The notes below the pieces were generated by a model, which saw only the letters and a list, made by a program, of their open reading frames with translations, was not told the origin of the DNA and made no database searches. Positions 40,205 to 46,169 of a DNA stretch of 64,000 nucleotides are shown here, one piece after another. The stretch is from Streptomyces griseiscabiei (lineage in GTDB: Bacteria > Actinomycetota > Actinomycetes > Streptomycetales > Streptomycetaceae). The stretch covers positions 291,172 to 355,171 of the forward strand of contig NZ_JAGJBZ010000005.1 in the NCBI RefSeq assembly GCF_020010925.1, read 5' to 3'. The position numbers were made by a program, and so were the translations under genes. The first letter of the stretch is position 1. The number at the start of each line of letters is the position of its first letter.

Positions 40205-40885
40205 TCAGGCGGTGCCGGCAGGCAGCGAGGCGAGTAGCGAGCGTTGCCCCTTGCCGAGGGCGCGCAGAGCGGCCCATTCGGCCTCGGGGTGCGCGGCCGG
40301 CAGGTCGTCGACGTCGCTGGTGCGGAACAGGCTGACGTCGACCGCGCCCGCCCGCGAGGTGCCGAATCGCGCCTCGATGGCATCGGCCGGCTTGATCCAC
40401 CCCAGCCGCAGCATGTGGTCGAAGTCGGTCCGCCGCACGGACAGCCGCGTGGCGGCCTGATCAGGGCCGAGCGGCATGTTGGCGGCAACGAGCTCGGCGA
40501 GGTCGTCGCGAGCGCAGACGGCATCGACCTGATCGGGGTTGATCAGGGACCCGTCGGGATTCGCGCTGAGATCGGTGAGCAGCTGAAGGTCGACCAACCT
40601 GCGGACGACGAACGACGTGACCCGCGCCTTCTCGCCGGGCACGTTCGGGGTGCCGAGGGCCAGGGCGATCCGGTCCGCCGCGGCGCGGCCGGAGATCGGT
40701 GCGTGTGGAAGGGCCGCCCGGATCGCTTCGCTGTCCATCGCGTCCACTGCCGTCCACGACCACCGGTGGTCTGAGGAATCCGGCGCCGGGACGAGCCCGG
40801 ATTGCCGCGCCCACCGGAATGAGGCCACCGGGACCTTCAGCCGCTTCGCGGCCTGGCCCTCGTCGTACTCGGTTCGTCGCGCCAT
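40205..40885 (-). CDS. protein with two MerR/excisionase-like helix-turn-helix segments
   Basis: ATG 40885 follows AAAGGAA. Within 226 residues two similar segments are visible: GQAAKRLKVPVASFRWARQS with GLVPAPD near the N-terminus, and DQAATRLSVRRTDFDHMLRL with GWIKPAD after the middle. Both follow the excisionase/MerR winged-helix pattern (AA..L.v....f......G.i.p). The protein is therefore probably a DNA-binding regulator or recombination directionality factor with two binding units. It converges on the toxin-antitoxin operon and diverges from the RNA locus at promoter G. Confidence 0.7.
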   Translation of the reverse strand: MARRTEYDEGQAAKRLKVPVASFRWARQSGLVPAPDSSDHRWSWTAVDAMDSEAIRAALPHAPISGRAAADRIALALGTPNVPGEKARVTSFVVRRLVDLQLLTDLSANPDGSLINPDQVDAVCARDDLAELVAANMPLGPDQAATRLSVRRTDFDHMLRLGWIKPADAIEARFGTSRAGAVDVSLFRTSDVDDLPAAHPEAEWAALRALGKGQRSLLASLPAGTA

Positions 40886-41103
40886 GGGATTCCTTTCTCC
40901 TCCGGCCGCCGTGGCTGGGCGGCCTGAACCGGACAGAACCGTCTGAAGCAGTCTCATTGCTTCCGGCCCGGGAGAGGGGCGGACGCGCCGCCGGCAGCAC
41001 GTCGGTGCAGGCCGTTCCTGATCGCGGTCCGTACAGCGGCTGCTTCCGCGGGCGATCCCTCGCAAGGTGACGGCGTCTTACAAGGCGTCAGCCCTATCGA
41101 GAG

Positions 41104-41156
41104 TGACCCTATTAAATTGACGTAGGCCCCCACTTGCGGTAAACTTAATAACGTCA
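41104..41156 (+). promoter_or_regulatory. shared-family promoter G with flanking dyad
   Basis: TGACCCTATTAA (41104-41115) precedes -35 TTGACG (41117-41122), a 17-bp spacer and -10 TAAACT (41140-41145). TTAATAACGTCA at 41145-41156 is the upstream box inverted, matching at ten of twelve positions, and covers the expected start site. This is the clearest dyad of the family. Confidence 0.85.
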
Positions 41157-41180
41157 AGGGGGGTGATCGACCTCCATGGC

Positions 41181-41218
41181 GCCGGACAGCAAGGAGCGGC
41201 CGATTCGAACTGTCCGGC
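41181..41218 (+). ncRNA. conserved leader hairpin before the tRNA-like element
   Basis: GCCGGACAG pairs perfectly with CTGTCCGGC. The apical part AAGGAGCGGCCGATTCG recurs nearly unchanged at 59105-59120. Equivalent stems lie before the tRNA-like elements at 42895 (GCCGT/ACGGC) and 59133 (GCCGGACAG/CTGTACGGC). The hairpin ends one base before the tRNA-like acceptor stem in all three loci. Confidence 0.6.
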
Positions 41219-41219
41219 A

Positions 41220-41292
41220 GGCCCGTAGCTCAGCAGTAGAGCGGCCCCCACGCCGGGGGACGGACAGGGGTGCAACTCCCCTCGGGCCGCCA
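41220..41292 (+). tRNA. tRNA-like cloverleaf; reads as Ala(CGC) if it decodes
   Basis: GGCCCG (41220-41225) pairs with CGGGCC (41283-41288) and is followed by G and an encoded CCA. A D-arm GCTC/GAGC has TA at positions 8-9. The T-arm AGGGG-TGCAACT-CCCCT has a G where the conserved second T should be. The anticodon arm may form CCCCC/GGGGG around ACGCC. In a strict 7-base loop the anticodon would be CGC, but position 33 would be A instead of T. I take it as a tRNA-like RNA and doubt that it decodes. Confidence 0.5.
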
Positions 41293-41293
41293 G

Positions 41294-41319
41294 GCGGCTG
41301 CCACCCGTAGGGCAGCCGC
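41294..41319 (+). terminator. hairpin directly after the tRNA-like element
   Basis: GCGGCTGCC pairs perfectly with GGCAGCCGC around an 8-base loop, two bases after the encoded CCA. It probably ends the short promoter-G transcript. Confidence 0.6.
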
Positions 41320-41460
41320 GCGCCGTCGGGGCGTGTTGAGCCGGTCTCAATACGCCGAGGTCGCACCTGCGACCCGAGCTGGCGTCCACGAGACGTGTCC
41401 GCAGCAGTCGCCCCGCATCGAAATCCACTCAGTCCGCAACGCACCGTGAGGACCCCGCAC

Positions 41461-42114
41461 TTGCCCAACTCCACGCTCGCCGAAGCAGCCTACGCATGGA
41501 TGAGCATCCAGGACGCCCCTGCGACGCACTGGGACATCGCCCGCGCCATCGCCGACGAGACCAACTCCGAGGAGTGGAGCGCCGCTCACGAGGCCATCCT
41601 GCACCTCGAATTCGAAGGTCGCCTCGTCAACCTGTCCGCCCGTGAGTGGGGCAAGGTCGGCGTCACGGCCCGCAGCGCCCGCAAGGGCCGTCACCGCTAC
41701 CTCGCCACCGACGCCCAGTACAGGGCGTGGAACCGTCCCGTGTACTCCGTGATGTGGGTGTCGTCCGACTTCATCGGCGAGACCGACGCGGACGCCTGGA
41801 CGCGCGGTTACGCGCTCAAGGGTGTGAAGATCACCGGCGACGAGTACGACATCAAGGGCATCCGCTCTGATGACTGGTCGCGCTACTTCTGGACCGGCCA
41901 TGCCCGTAATGCGGCGGACGCGTACGCGCAGGGGTTCCTCGGGTGCGCCTACGACGTGTGGGACCGGTCCGACTTCGAGGCGGACGTCGAGGACATCGCC
42001 GAGATGGTCGCCCGCGTGCACGCCGAGTTCGTCGACGACGACACCAGCGACCCCGAGTACGTCGCCGCCGTCGTACGCGACCTGCAGGCCCGCCGTGCTG
42101 CGGAGGCGGCTTGA
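41461..42114 (+). CDS. uncharacterised 217-residue protein
   Basis: TTG 41461 follows GAGGA. The N-terminal 75 residues look like a winged helix (TLAEAAYAWMSIQDAPATHW, then AHEAILHLEFEGRLVNLS and later GRHRYLATDAQYRAW). The C-terminal part is rich in Asp, Trp and Tyr (GYALKGVKITGDEYDIKG, DDWSRYFWTGHARNAADAYA). The family is not recognised. It is followed by two overlapping small genes, and transcription may come from promoter G through the weak hairpin or from a local promoter. Confidence 0.65.
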   Translation: MPNSTLAEAAYAWMSIQDAPATHWDIARAIADETNSEEWSAAHEAILHLEFEGRLVNLSAREWGKVGVTARSARKGRHRYLATDAQYRAWNRPVYSVMWVSSDFIGETDADAWTRGYALKGVKITGDEYDIKGIRSDDWSRYFWTGHARNAADAYAQGFLGCAYDVWDRSDFEADVEDIAEMVARVHAEFVDDDTSDPEYVAAVVRDLQARRAAEAA

Positions 42115-42392
42115 TGCTGTACCGCGAGGGAGAAGTCAACTGCGGCCACTGCCGCGAACCGCAGGGCACCGCCGTCGACGACTACATCGGCGAGACGTAC
42201 GAAGACGGCGAGGTCACGTTCACCCGCGAGCCCTGCATGCGCTGCCGCGTCCACGACCTCGGCACCGAGGAGCGCTGCGACGACGACTGCCCCGACTGCG
42301 AAGGCCGCGGTGACGAACCCGCTGGCGGCGGCGTCAGTCCGCAGCCCCGCACCCGGCGGAACCGGGAGATCGGATCGGAGGAGCCGCGATGA
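42114..42392 (+). CDS. small zinc-binding protein with DnaJ-like CxxC motifs
   Basis: ATG 42114 overlaps the previous stop as TGATG. The 92-residue product has NCGHCREP, PCMRCRVHD and CDDDCPDCEGRG. The last resembles the CxxCxGxG repeats of DnaJ zinc fingers. A basic, Gly/Arg-rich tail follows. It is likely a zinc ribbon with a nucleic-acid or protein-binding role. The stop overlaps the next gene by four bases, so the three genes are a coupled operon. Confidence 0.68.
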   Translation: MLYREGEVNCGHCREPQGTAVDDYIGETYEDGEVTFTREPCMRCRVHDLGTEERCDDDCPDCEGRGDEPAGGGVSPQPRTRRNREIGSEEPR

Positions 42393-42724
42393 GCCTCGAC
42401 CACTCGTTCCTTGCCGTGTACGGCGCCGAGCTGCCCGGAGCGGACTGGTTGCACGTCTATGACCGTCTGGAGGACCTGCGCCGCACTCAGGGGCCGGCCG
42501 GTGACGCCGAAGACGTGCAGCTCTTCACCGTCTCTGGAGACCGGGACCCATCTCGGGTGGTCATCGGGGCCGCTGTCGTGGGCTTCGCACCCGGCAGCTG
42601 CAAGTCGGTACGCGACTTCATCCCGTCGCCCGAGCGCGACGAGGCCGTCCGGCGGGCCGCCGCATTCGTGGGGCACGTCGAGCCTGTAGAGCCCGGTTGG
42701 TTGTTCGTGTACGACCTGAGCTAG
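42389..42724 (+). CDS. uncharacterised 111-residue protein
   Basis: The start overlaps the zinc-binding protein gene by four bases. The protein has a HVYDRLEDLRRTQGPAG helix, a beta segment with DPSRVVIGAAVVGFAPG, and ends GHVEPVEPGWLFVYDLS. It is probably a small soluble alpha/beta protein. No family is recognised. It is the last gene before promoter H. Confidence 0.6.
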   Translation: MSLDHSFLAVYGAELPGADWLHVYDRLEDLRRTQGPAGDAEDVQLFTVSGDRDPSRVVIGAAVVGFAPGSCKSVRDFIPSPERDEAVRRAAAFVGHVEPVEPGWLFVYDLS

Positions 42725-42778
42725 CCCCGCACCACTCGGCCCCACCAGCATCTCCACCGGAGAATCCAACAGACCGGA

Positions 42779-42830
42779 TGACGCTAAAAAGTTGACGCAC
42801 GGCTCCGAGTGGGGTAAATTAGAAGAGTCA
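42779..42830 (+). promoter_or_regulatory. shared-family promoter H for RNA locus 1
   Basis: TGACGCTAAAAAG abuts -35 TTGACG (42792-42797), then a 17-bp spacer and -10 TAAATT (42815-42820). AGAGTCA at 42824-42830 gives the inverted second half. Transcription would start near 42827. Confidence 0.82.
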
Positions 42831-42894
42831 GTGGGGTGGTCAACCCCGCAGGCGCCGTACGGAGCGGAGAGGGCCCGATCCGCGTCGCACGGCA

Positions 42895-42956
42895 GGCTCG
42901 CGCTACAGGAGCGGCCCTGGAGGCATCTGGGGCAGGGGTTCAACTCCCCTCGGGTC
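42895..42956 (+). ncRNA. tRNA-like element 1 of RNA locus 1
   Basis: GGCTCG pairs with CGGGTC (42951-42956, two wobble pairs). Inside are a CGCT/AGCG arm, then an 8-bp stem GCCCTGGA/TCTGGGGC closed by a GGCA tetraloop where an anticodon arm would be, then a canonical T-arm AGGGG-TTCAACT-CCCCT. There is no 7-base anticodon loop, so it cannot decode as a tRNA. The equivalent at 59133 has the same order of arms. Confidence 0.6.
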
Positions 42957-43074
42957 GCGAAGTGTTGGCCCTTCGCCCTCACCGGCTCAGATCCGGAGGG
43001 CGCAGGCCAGCACGCCACACGGACCTGACCGGCTGATCCCCGGTCGGGTTGAAGAGGAGGAGACGTCTTCCTCG

Positions 43075-43138
43075 GGACGGTAGCTCAGTGGCAGAGACCC
43101 CGTTTGGGGTGGTCGCGGGTTCGATTCCCGCCCGTCCA
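43075..43138 (+). tRNA. tRNA-like element 2 of RNA locus 1; Gln(TTG) or Pro(TGG) if it decodes
   Basis: GGACGG pairs with CCGTCC. T8-A9, D-stem GCTC/GAG and a perfect T-arm GCGGG-TTCGATT-CCCGC are all tRNA-like. The anticodon arm, however, pairs best as ACCCC-GTTT-GGGGT, with a 4-base loop and a normal GGTC variable region. Forcing a 7-base loop gives anticodon TTG, a mispaired stem and almost no variable loop. Scanners may call it Gln or Pro; I think it is a mimic or a decayed gene. Its counterpart in locus 2 is 59326-59390. Confidence 0.5.
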
Positions 43139-43297
43139 CGACGTGTCGGCAGGCAGGTGACGCTTCCCCAGCGGATCCCGCCTGACTGACACGCGTCGCT
43201 CGCGGCTCCTGGGGAGGGGCCAACGGCGGCCCGGCCGTCGGCCGGGGAAGGCGATGGGCAAGCCCCCGTGGGCCCTACCTGATCTAGTCCCCGGCCG
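43139..43297 (+). ncRNA. 159-nt three-hairpin structured RNA, copy 1
   Basis: The segment folds by eye into three hairpins: CGACG-TGTC/GACA..CGTCG with conserved apical sequence GCTTCCCC.GCGGATCC, then GGCTCC/GGGGCC, then CGGCCGGGGA/TCCCCGGCCG enclosing GCCC/GGGC. Copy 2 at 59392-59550 is also exactly 159 nt and keeps all three stems, with base changes in the first two. No protein frame is conserved between copies. Confidence 0.6.
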
Positions 43298-43307
43298 CCG
43301 GCGGAAT

Positions 43308-43383
43308 GCCCTCGTGGAGTAGCACGGCTCATCTCGCCCCATTCTCACCGGGGAGATCGCCGGTTCGAATCCCGCCGAGGGTA
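43308..43383 (+). tRNA. tRNA-Glu (CTC)
   Basis: Acceptor GCCCTCG pairs with CGAGGGT (one G-T pair), discriminator A. By alignment with the cleaner copy at 59567 the anticodon loop is TTCTCAC, giving CTC with T33. There is an A-C mismatch closing the anticodon stem and one mismatch in the T-stem (GCCGG/CCCGC), so it may be decaying. Confidence 0.75.
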
Positions 43384-43426
43384 CGCACACGCACCGAACA
43401 CACCAGTACGTCACCAGACGTGCGCG

Positions 43427-43498
43427 GCTCCTGTCGTCCAACGGATAGGGCACTGGCCTACGAAGCCGGGAATCGAGGTTCGAATCCTCGCAGGAGCA
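43427..43498 (+). tRNA. tRNA-Arg (ACG)
   Basis: Acceptor GCTCCTG pairs with CAGGAGC. Anticodon stem CTGGC/GCCGG encloses loop CTACGAA, anticodon ACG. The T-arm CGAGG-TTCGAAT-CCTCG is perfect, and the discriminator is A. CCA is not encoded. Confidence 0.9.
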
Positions 43499-43526
43499 CA
43501 CCACCCCCGGTCCCGGGGAAGAACAA

Positions 43527-43597
43527 GCCTCTGTCGTTCATGGGTAGGACGCCGAGTTGTCGACTCGGCGAACGGGGTTCGAGTCCCCGCAGAGGCG
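43527..43597 (+). tRNA. tRNA-Asp (GTC)
   Basis: Acceptor GCCTCTG pairs with CAGAGGC. Anticodon stem CCGAG/CTCGG encloses TTGTCGA, anticodon GTC. The T-arm is CGGGG-TTCGAGT-CCCCG and the discriminator G, as expected for Asp. A second Asp tRNA lies in locus 2 at 59669. Confidence 0.92.
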
Positions 43598-43698
43598 CTG
43601 GTCCGGCCGTGGCCACGATCCCGCTGTCGGCACCTCGAAGCCGCTGTTCACCAACGCGTGCCACCGAATCACGCACGCCGCCAGCCCCGAAGGGCCCC

Positions 43699-44187
43699 AT
43701 GACGCACGCATTCAACCTGTCGTCGAGCGAACTCGCCTGGTGGGCAGCACGCGACGCTTACCGCATCAGCACGGCCGCCCTCCTCCGCGAGGCACTGCCT
43801 GCCCTGGGCCTGCGCGGCGGAGACGACAACCCGTACAGCACCCTCGGCTGCGCCTTGCCCGCCCTCCCGGACACGGAGCCGGGGCACGTCCGGATCGACG
43901 TGGCAGGCGACATCGCCACGGTGGCGATCGCCGGGGTTCCGGTCACGGTGATGCGCGAGGTGCTGGTGAACCGCGCCGGCGTCTACTTCTCGCCGTTCAC
44001 TGTCCAGACCTCGCTGGGCCGGAGCGTCCGCGAGGGCCGGTTCACCGAACGCGCGCACGGCGCCACCCAGCGCTTGACGGTCCGCGCCGGAGCTGTCGCC
44101 GACGCCACCCTCACGCTGCCCGTGCTGGTCGCCGCCAGCGCCCTCCGCCCCGTGGGGCACCACCTTCGCCAGGTCGGCGAGCAGTGA
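43699..44187 (+). CDS. uncharacterised 162-residue protein
   Basis: ATG 43699 follows GAAGGG and lies about 100 bases after tRNA-Asp, perhaps on the same transcript. The N-terminal half is helical (SSELAWWAARDAYRISTAAL) and the C-terminal half beta-rich (HVRIDVAGDIATVAIAGVPV, RLTVRAGAVADATLTLPVLV). No family is recognised. The stop overlaps the next start by four bases. Confidence 0.65.
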   Translation: MTHAFNLSSSELAWWAARDAYRISTAALLREALPALGLRGGDDNPYSTLGCALPALPDTEPGHVRIDVAGDIATVAIAGVPVTVMREVLVNRAGVYFSPFTVQTSLGRSVREGRFTERAHGATQRLTVRAGAVADATLTLPVLVAASALRPVGHHLRQVGEQ

Positions 44188-44399
44188 CCACGCAGGCGAC
44201 GAAGACCTGGTGCGAAGAACGCCACCACCCCTACGTCACCTACAACCCCCTGCTTGAGCGCAGCTACTGCCGCTGCGGCCAGCGCCAGGAGGCGGGCGAG
44301 CAGCCGATGAACTGGCAGGCGAAGCGCGAGATTCACCACCACTGCGAGCCGGACGGCCCGTGCGCGTGCTACGTCCGCAGCAAGCCGGTCGGCTCCTGA
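44184..44399 (+). CDS. small Cys/His-rich protein
   Basis: GTG 44184 overlaps the upstream stop. The 71-residue protein has CEERHHPY, YCRCGQRQ and HHHCEPDGPCACYVRS, enough Cys and His for one or two zinc sites. No family is recognised, but small zinc ribbons recur in this window (18729, 42114, 49205). It is coupled to 43699-44187. Confidence 0.62.
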   Translation: MTTQATKTWCEERHHPYVTYNPLLERSYCRCGQRQEAGEQPMNWQAKREIHHHCEPDGPCACYVRSKPVGS

Positions 44400-44539
44400 A
44401 GCCCACGAGCACCCACATCGTGCAGCAGGCGATCCGGTGACGCCGGCGCCCCGCTGTGCAGCATCCCCCGAGTCACGTCGGCCTTGACCGGTCCCCGGTT
44501 GCAGCCGGCCGACCGCACCGATCCGAAGGAGGTCATCCC

Positions 44540-45148
44540 ATCGCCGCGCAGTATCCGCTCTCCGGAGTGAAGAGGGTCCTTTACCCCGATGGCTCCGTGG
44601 AGCGCGTCGAGTACCGCGACCAGCCGCCAACGGCCGAGGAAGCGCAGGCGTTCGAGAAGTACCGCGACCTGTCGCCCCTGGAGCTCATGCGCAGGCTGCG
44701 CACAGCCGAGTGGAACCTGGACGTCGCCCGCCAGGGGCACGCCCAGTGGAAGGCGATCGCTCAGCGAACCCAGGACGAACTCGCGCAGGCGGAGCGCAAA
44801 CTGGCCGCTATCACCCCGCCGGGCTGGGAACTGCCCAAAACGGTCCGTGACTTGCTGGCGCATGCCGAAGACCACGGCTGGCGCTCGGCGGTGGCGTGGA
44901 CGCCGCACGGCACCGATGAGATGCGACTGAGCATCGTGATCGGACGCGACACGACCCCCTCCGACGAGCCTGCGCGCGGCACCCAGTGGCGCTACCAGCT
45001 GACCTGGAGCTGCGTTCCGGGTTCAGCGCGCCGGGCAGGGGCGGGCATCGCTCGTACCCCGAGCCGGCCGAGCTGGCACGACGCTCCGTCGATACGACAG
45101 ATCCGCGAGCTGATCCAGGCGCATCCGTTCCCCGGCGGCTCGGCGTGA
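44540..45148 (+). CDS. uncharacterised protein with probable ATC start
   Basis: A strong AAGGAGG at 44526-44532 lies seven bases before ATC 44540, from which a 202-residue coding sequence begins (AAQYPLSGVKRVLYPDGSVE). Conventional alternatives are GTG 44456, which lacks a ribosome site, and GTG 44568, which lies in the frame directly after a weak GGAG. The protein has a charged helical middle that may be a coiled coil (RQGHAQWKAIAQRTQDELAQ) and a C-terminal region with GWRSAVAWTPHGTDEMRLSI. Family unknown. TGATG couples it to 45148. Confidence 0.6.
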   Translation: MAAQYPLSGVKRVLYPDGSVERVEYRDQPPTAEEAQAFEKYRDLSPLELMRRLRTAEWNLDVARQGHAQWKAIAQRTQDELAQAERKLAAITPPGWELPKTVRDLLAHAEDHGWRSAVAWTPHGTDEMRLSIVIGRDTTPSDEPARGTQWRYQLTWSCVPGSARRAGAGIARTPSRPSWHDAPSIRQIRELIQAHPFPGGSA

Positions 45149-45390
45149 TGAGCCTCGCCCTCATCGCCGTACTCGCCCTGGGCTACGCCGTGGGACGCCT
45201 GCGGCCCTGGGCGCGCTTCGGCCTGTGGGTCGAGGACCTGACCCTGCCGCGCAACCACCGGCGGTGGATCGCCAGCCGGTGGCGCGAATGGGCTCTCTTC
45301 GCAGCCCTGGCCGTGACGCGGCCCGCGGCTGCGTACGAGGTGTGGCTGGGCGCCCGCGCCGAGAAGCGAACGCGCAGGCAGAGGCACTGA
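45148..45390 (+). CDS. small membrane protein
   Basis: ATG 45148 overlaps the preceding stop. The 80-residue protein starts with a single membrane helix (SLALIAVLALGYAVGRL), then a Trp/Arg-rich amphipathic part (RPWARFGLWVEDLTLPRNHR) and a second moderately hydrophobic stretch before a very basic tail. It resembles small plasmid-borne membrane proteins found in Streptomyces transfer regions. Function is unknown. Confidence 0.6.
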   Translation: MSLALIAVLALGYAVGRLRPWARFGLWVEDLTLPRNHRRWIASRWREWALFAALAVTRPAAAYEVWLGARAEKRTRRQRH

Positions 45391-45551
45391 TCCGCCCACC
45401 GGCGCCTGCCCGGCTGAGGCGGCCCGGATGGGATGATCCGATCCGGACAGGCGATTCAGCCGCGCGGCGCCACCGAGGCGAAGCGCTGCCGCGAGCGCAC
45501 CATCAACCGGGTCGCCATCAAGGAGTCGGCAGTATCAGGCAAGGGGGAGCC

Positions 45552-46085
45552 ATGGAGACCACTGATCAGGCACACACCGCTCCGGCGCGGGAAGAAGACG
45601 GGGCGAACGTCTGGGGGGCGAACCTCGCTGTCGGCGCCTTCGGCCCGGCCGGCCTCTGCGCCGTGATCGCCGTGAACTTCATCGTCGCCGGGGCGCGGTC
45701 GATCGCCGAGCTCGGCGAGGACGGTGAGGTCCTGTTCGCCCTCGCGCTGCTGCTCGCCGTCCTCAACGCCATTGCGGCGCAGCGCTGCGTCGCCAAGATC
45801 CGCCGGGTGAGCCGCCGCCTCGTTGTCAGTGCCCGCGCGGTGGAGTACGCCCATGCGGAAGGCGACGCCCACACGGTGAAGAGGGCCGTGGACGACCTCG
45901 GCGACTGCCTTGCGGGGTCTCGCAGCGCTGTGGGAAGGATCTTTCCCCGGCAACGTGTGGCGCGGCTCGTCGAGCAGCTCACCAAGGAGTCGCGCGGAGA
46001 CACGGCGGAGCTGAGCGAAGCGTCCCTCGCCGTAGTGCGCCAGATTCGAGACGCCGGGCTGCGATGGCAGGACCCGGTGGCCTGA
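45552..46085 (+). CDS. membrane protein with two N-terminal helices
   Basis: ATG 45552 follows GGGGGAG. The 177-residue protein has two transmembrane helices (GAFGPAGLCAVIAVNFIVAG and VLFALALLLAVLNAIAAQ), followed by a helical cytoplasmic domain (VSRRLVVSARAVEYAHAEGD and so on). There is no enzymatic motif. It converges on the minus-strand gene at 46170. A spread or transfer role is possible from its topology but not supported by any motif. Confidence 0.65.
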   Translation: METTDQAHTAPAREEDGANVWGANLAVGAFGPAGLCAVIAVNFIVAGARSIAELGEDGEVLFALALLLAVLNAIAAQRCVAKIRRVSRRLVVSARAVEYAHAEGDAHTVKRAVDDLGDCLAGSRSAVGRIFPRQRVARLVEQLTKESRGDTAELSEASLAVVRQIRDAGLRWQDPVA

Positions 46086-46089
46086 GCCT

Positions 46090-46106
46090 GGCCCCGACCG
46101 GGGGCC
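46090..46106. terminator. short hairpin between convergent genes
   Basis: GGCCCC pairs with GGGGCC around a 5-base loop, four bases after the upstream stop. It is modest but well placed. Confidence 0.45.
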
Positions 46107-46169
46107 TCGAAGGGCCCTGATGCCCGTTCCCCGGACCACCTGTCGCCCGGCGAGTGAAGCCGGTGGGGT

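Noticed and set aside
43598..43698. Further tRNA after tRNA-Asp in locus 1
   Set aside because: No T-arm or acceptor pairing could be found between tRNA-Asp and ATG 43699.
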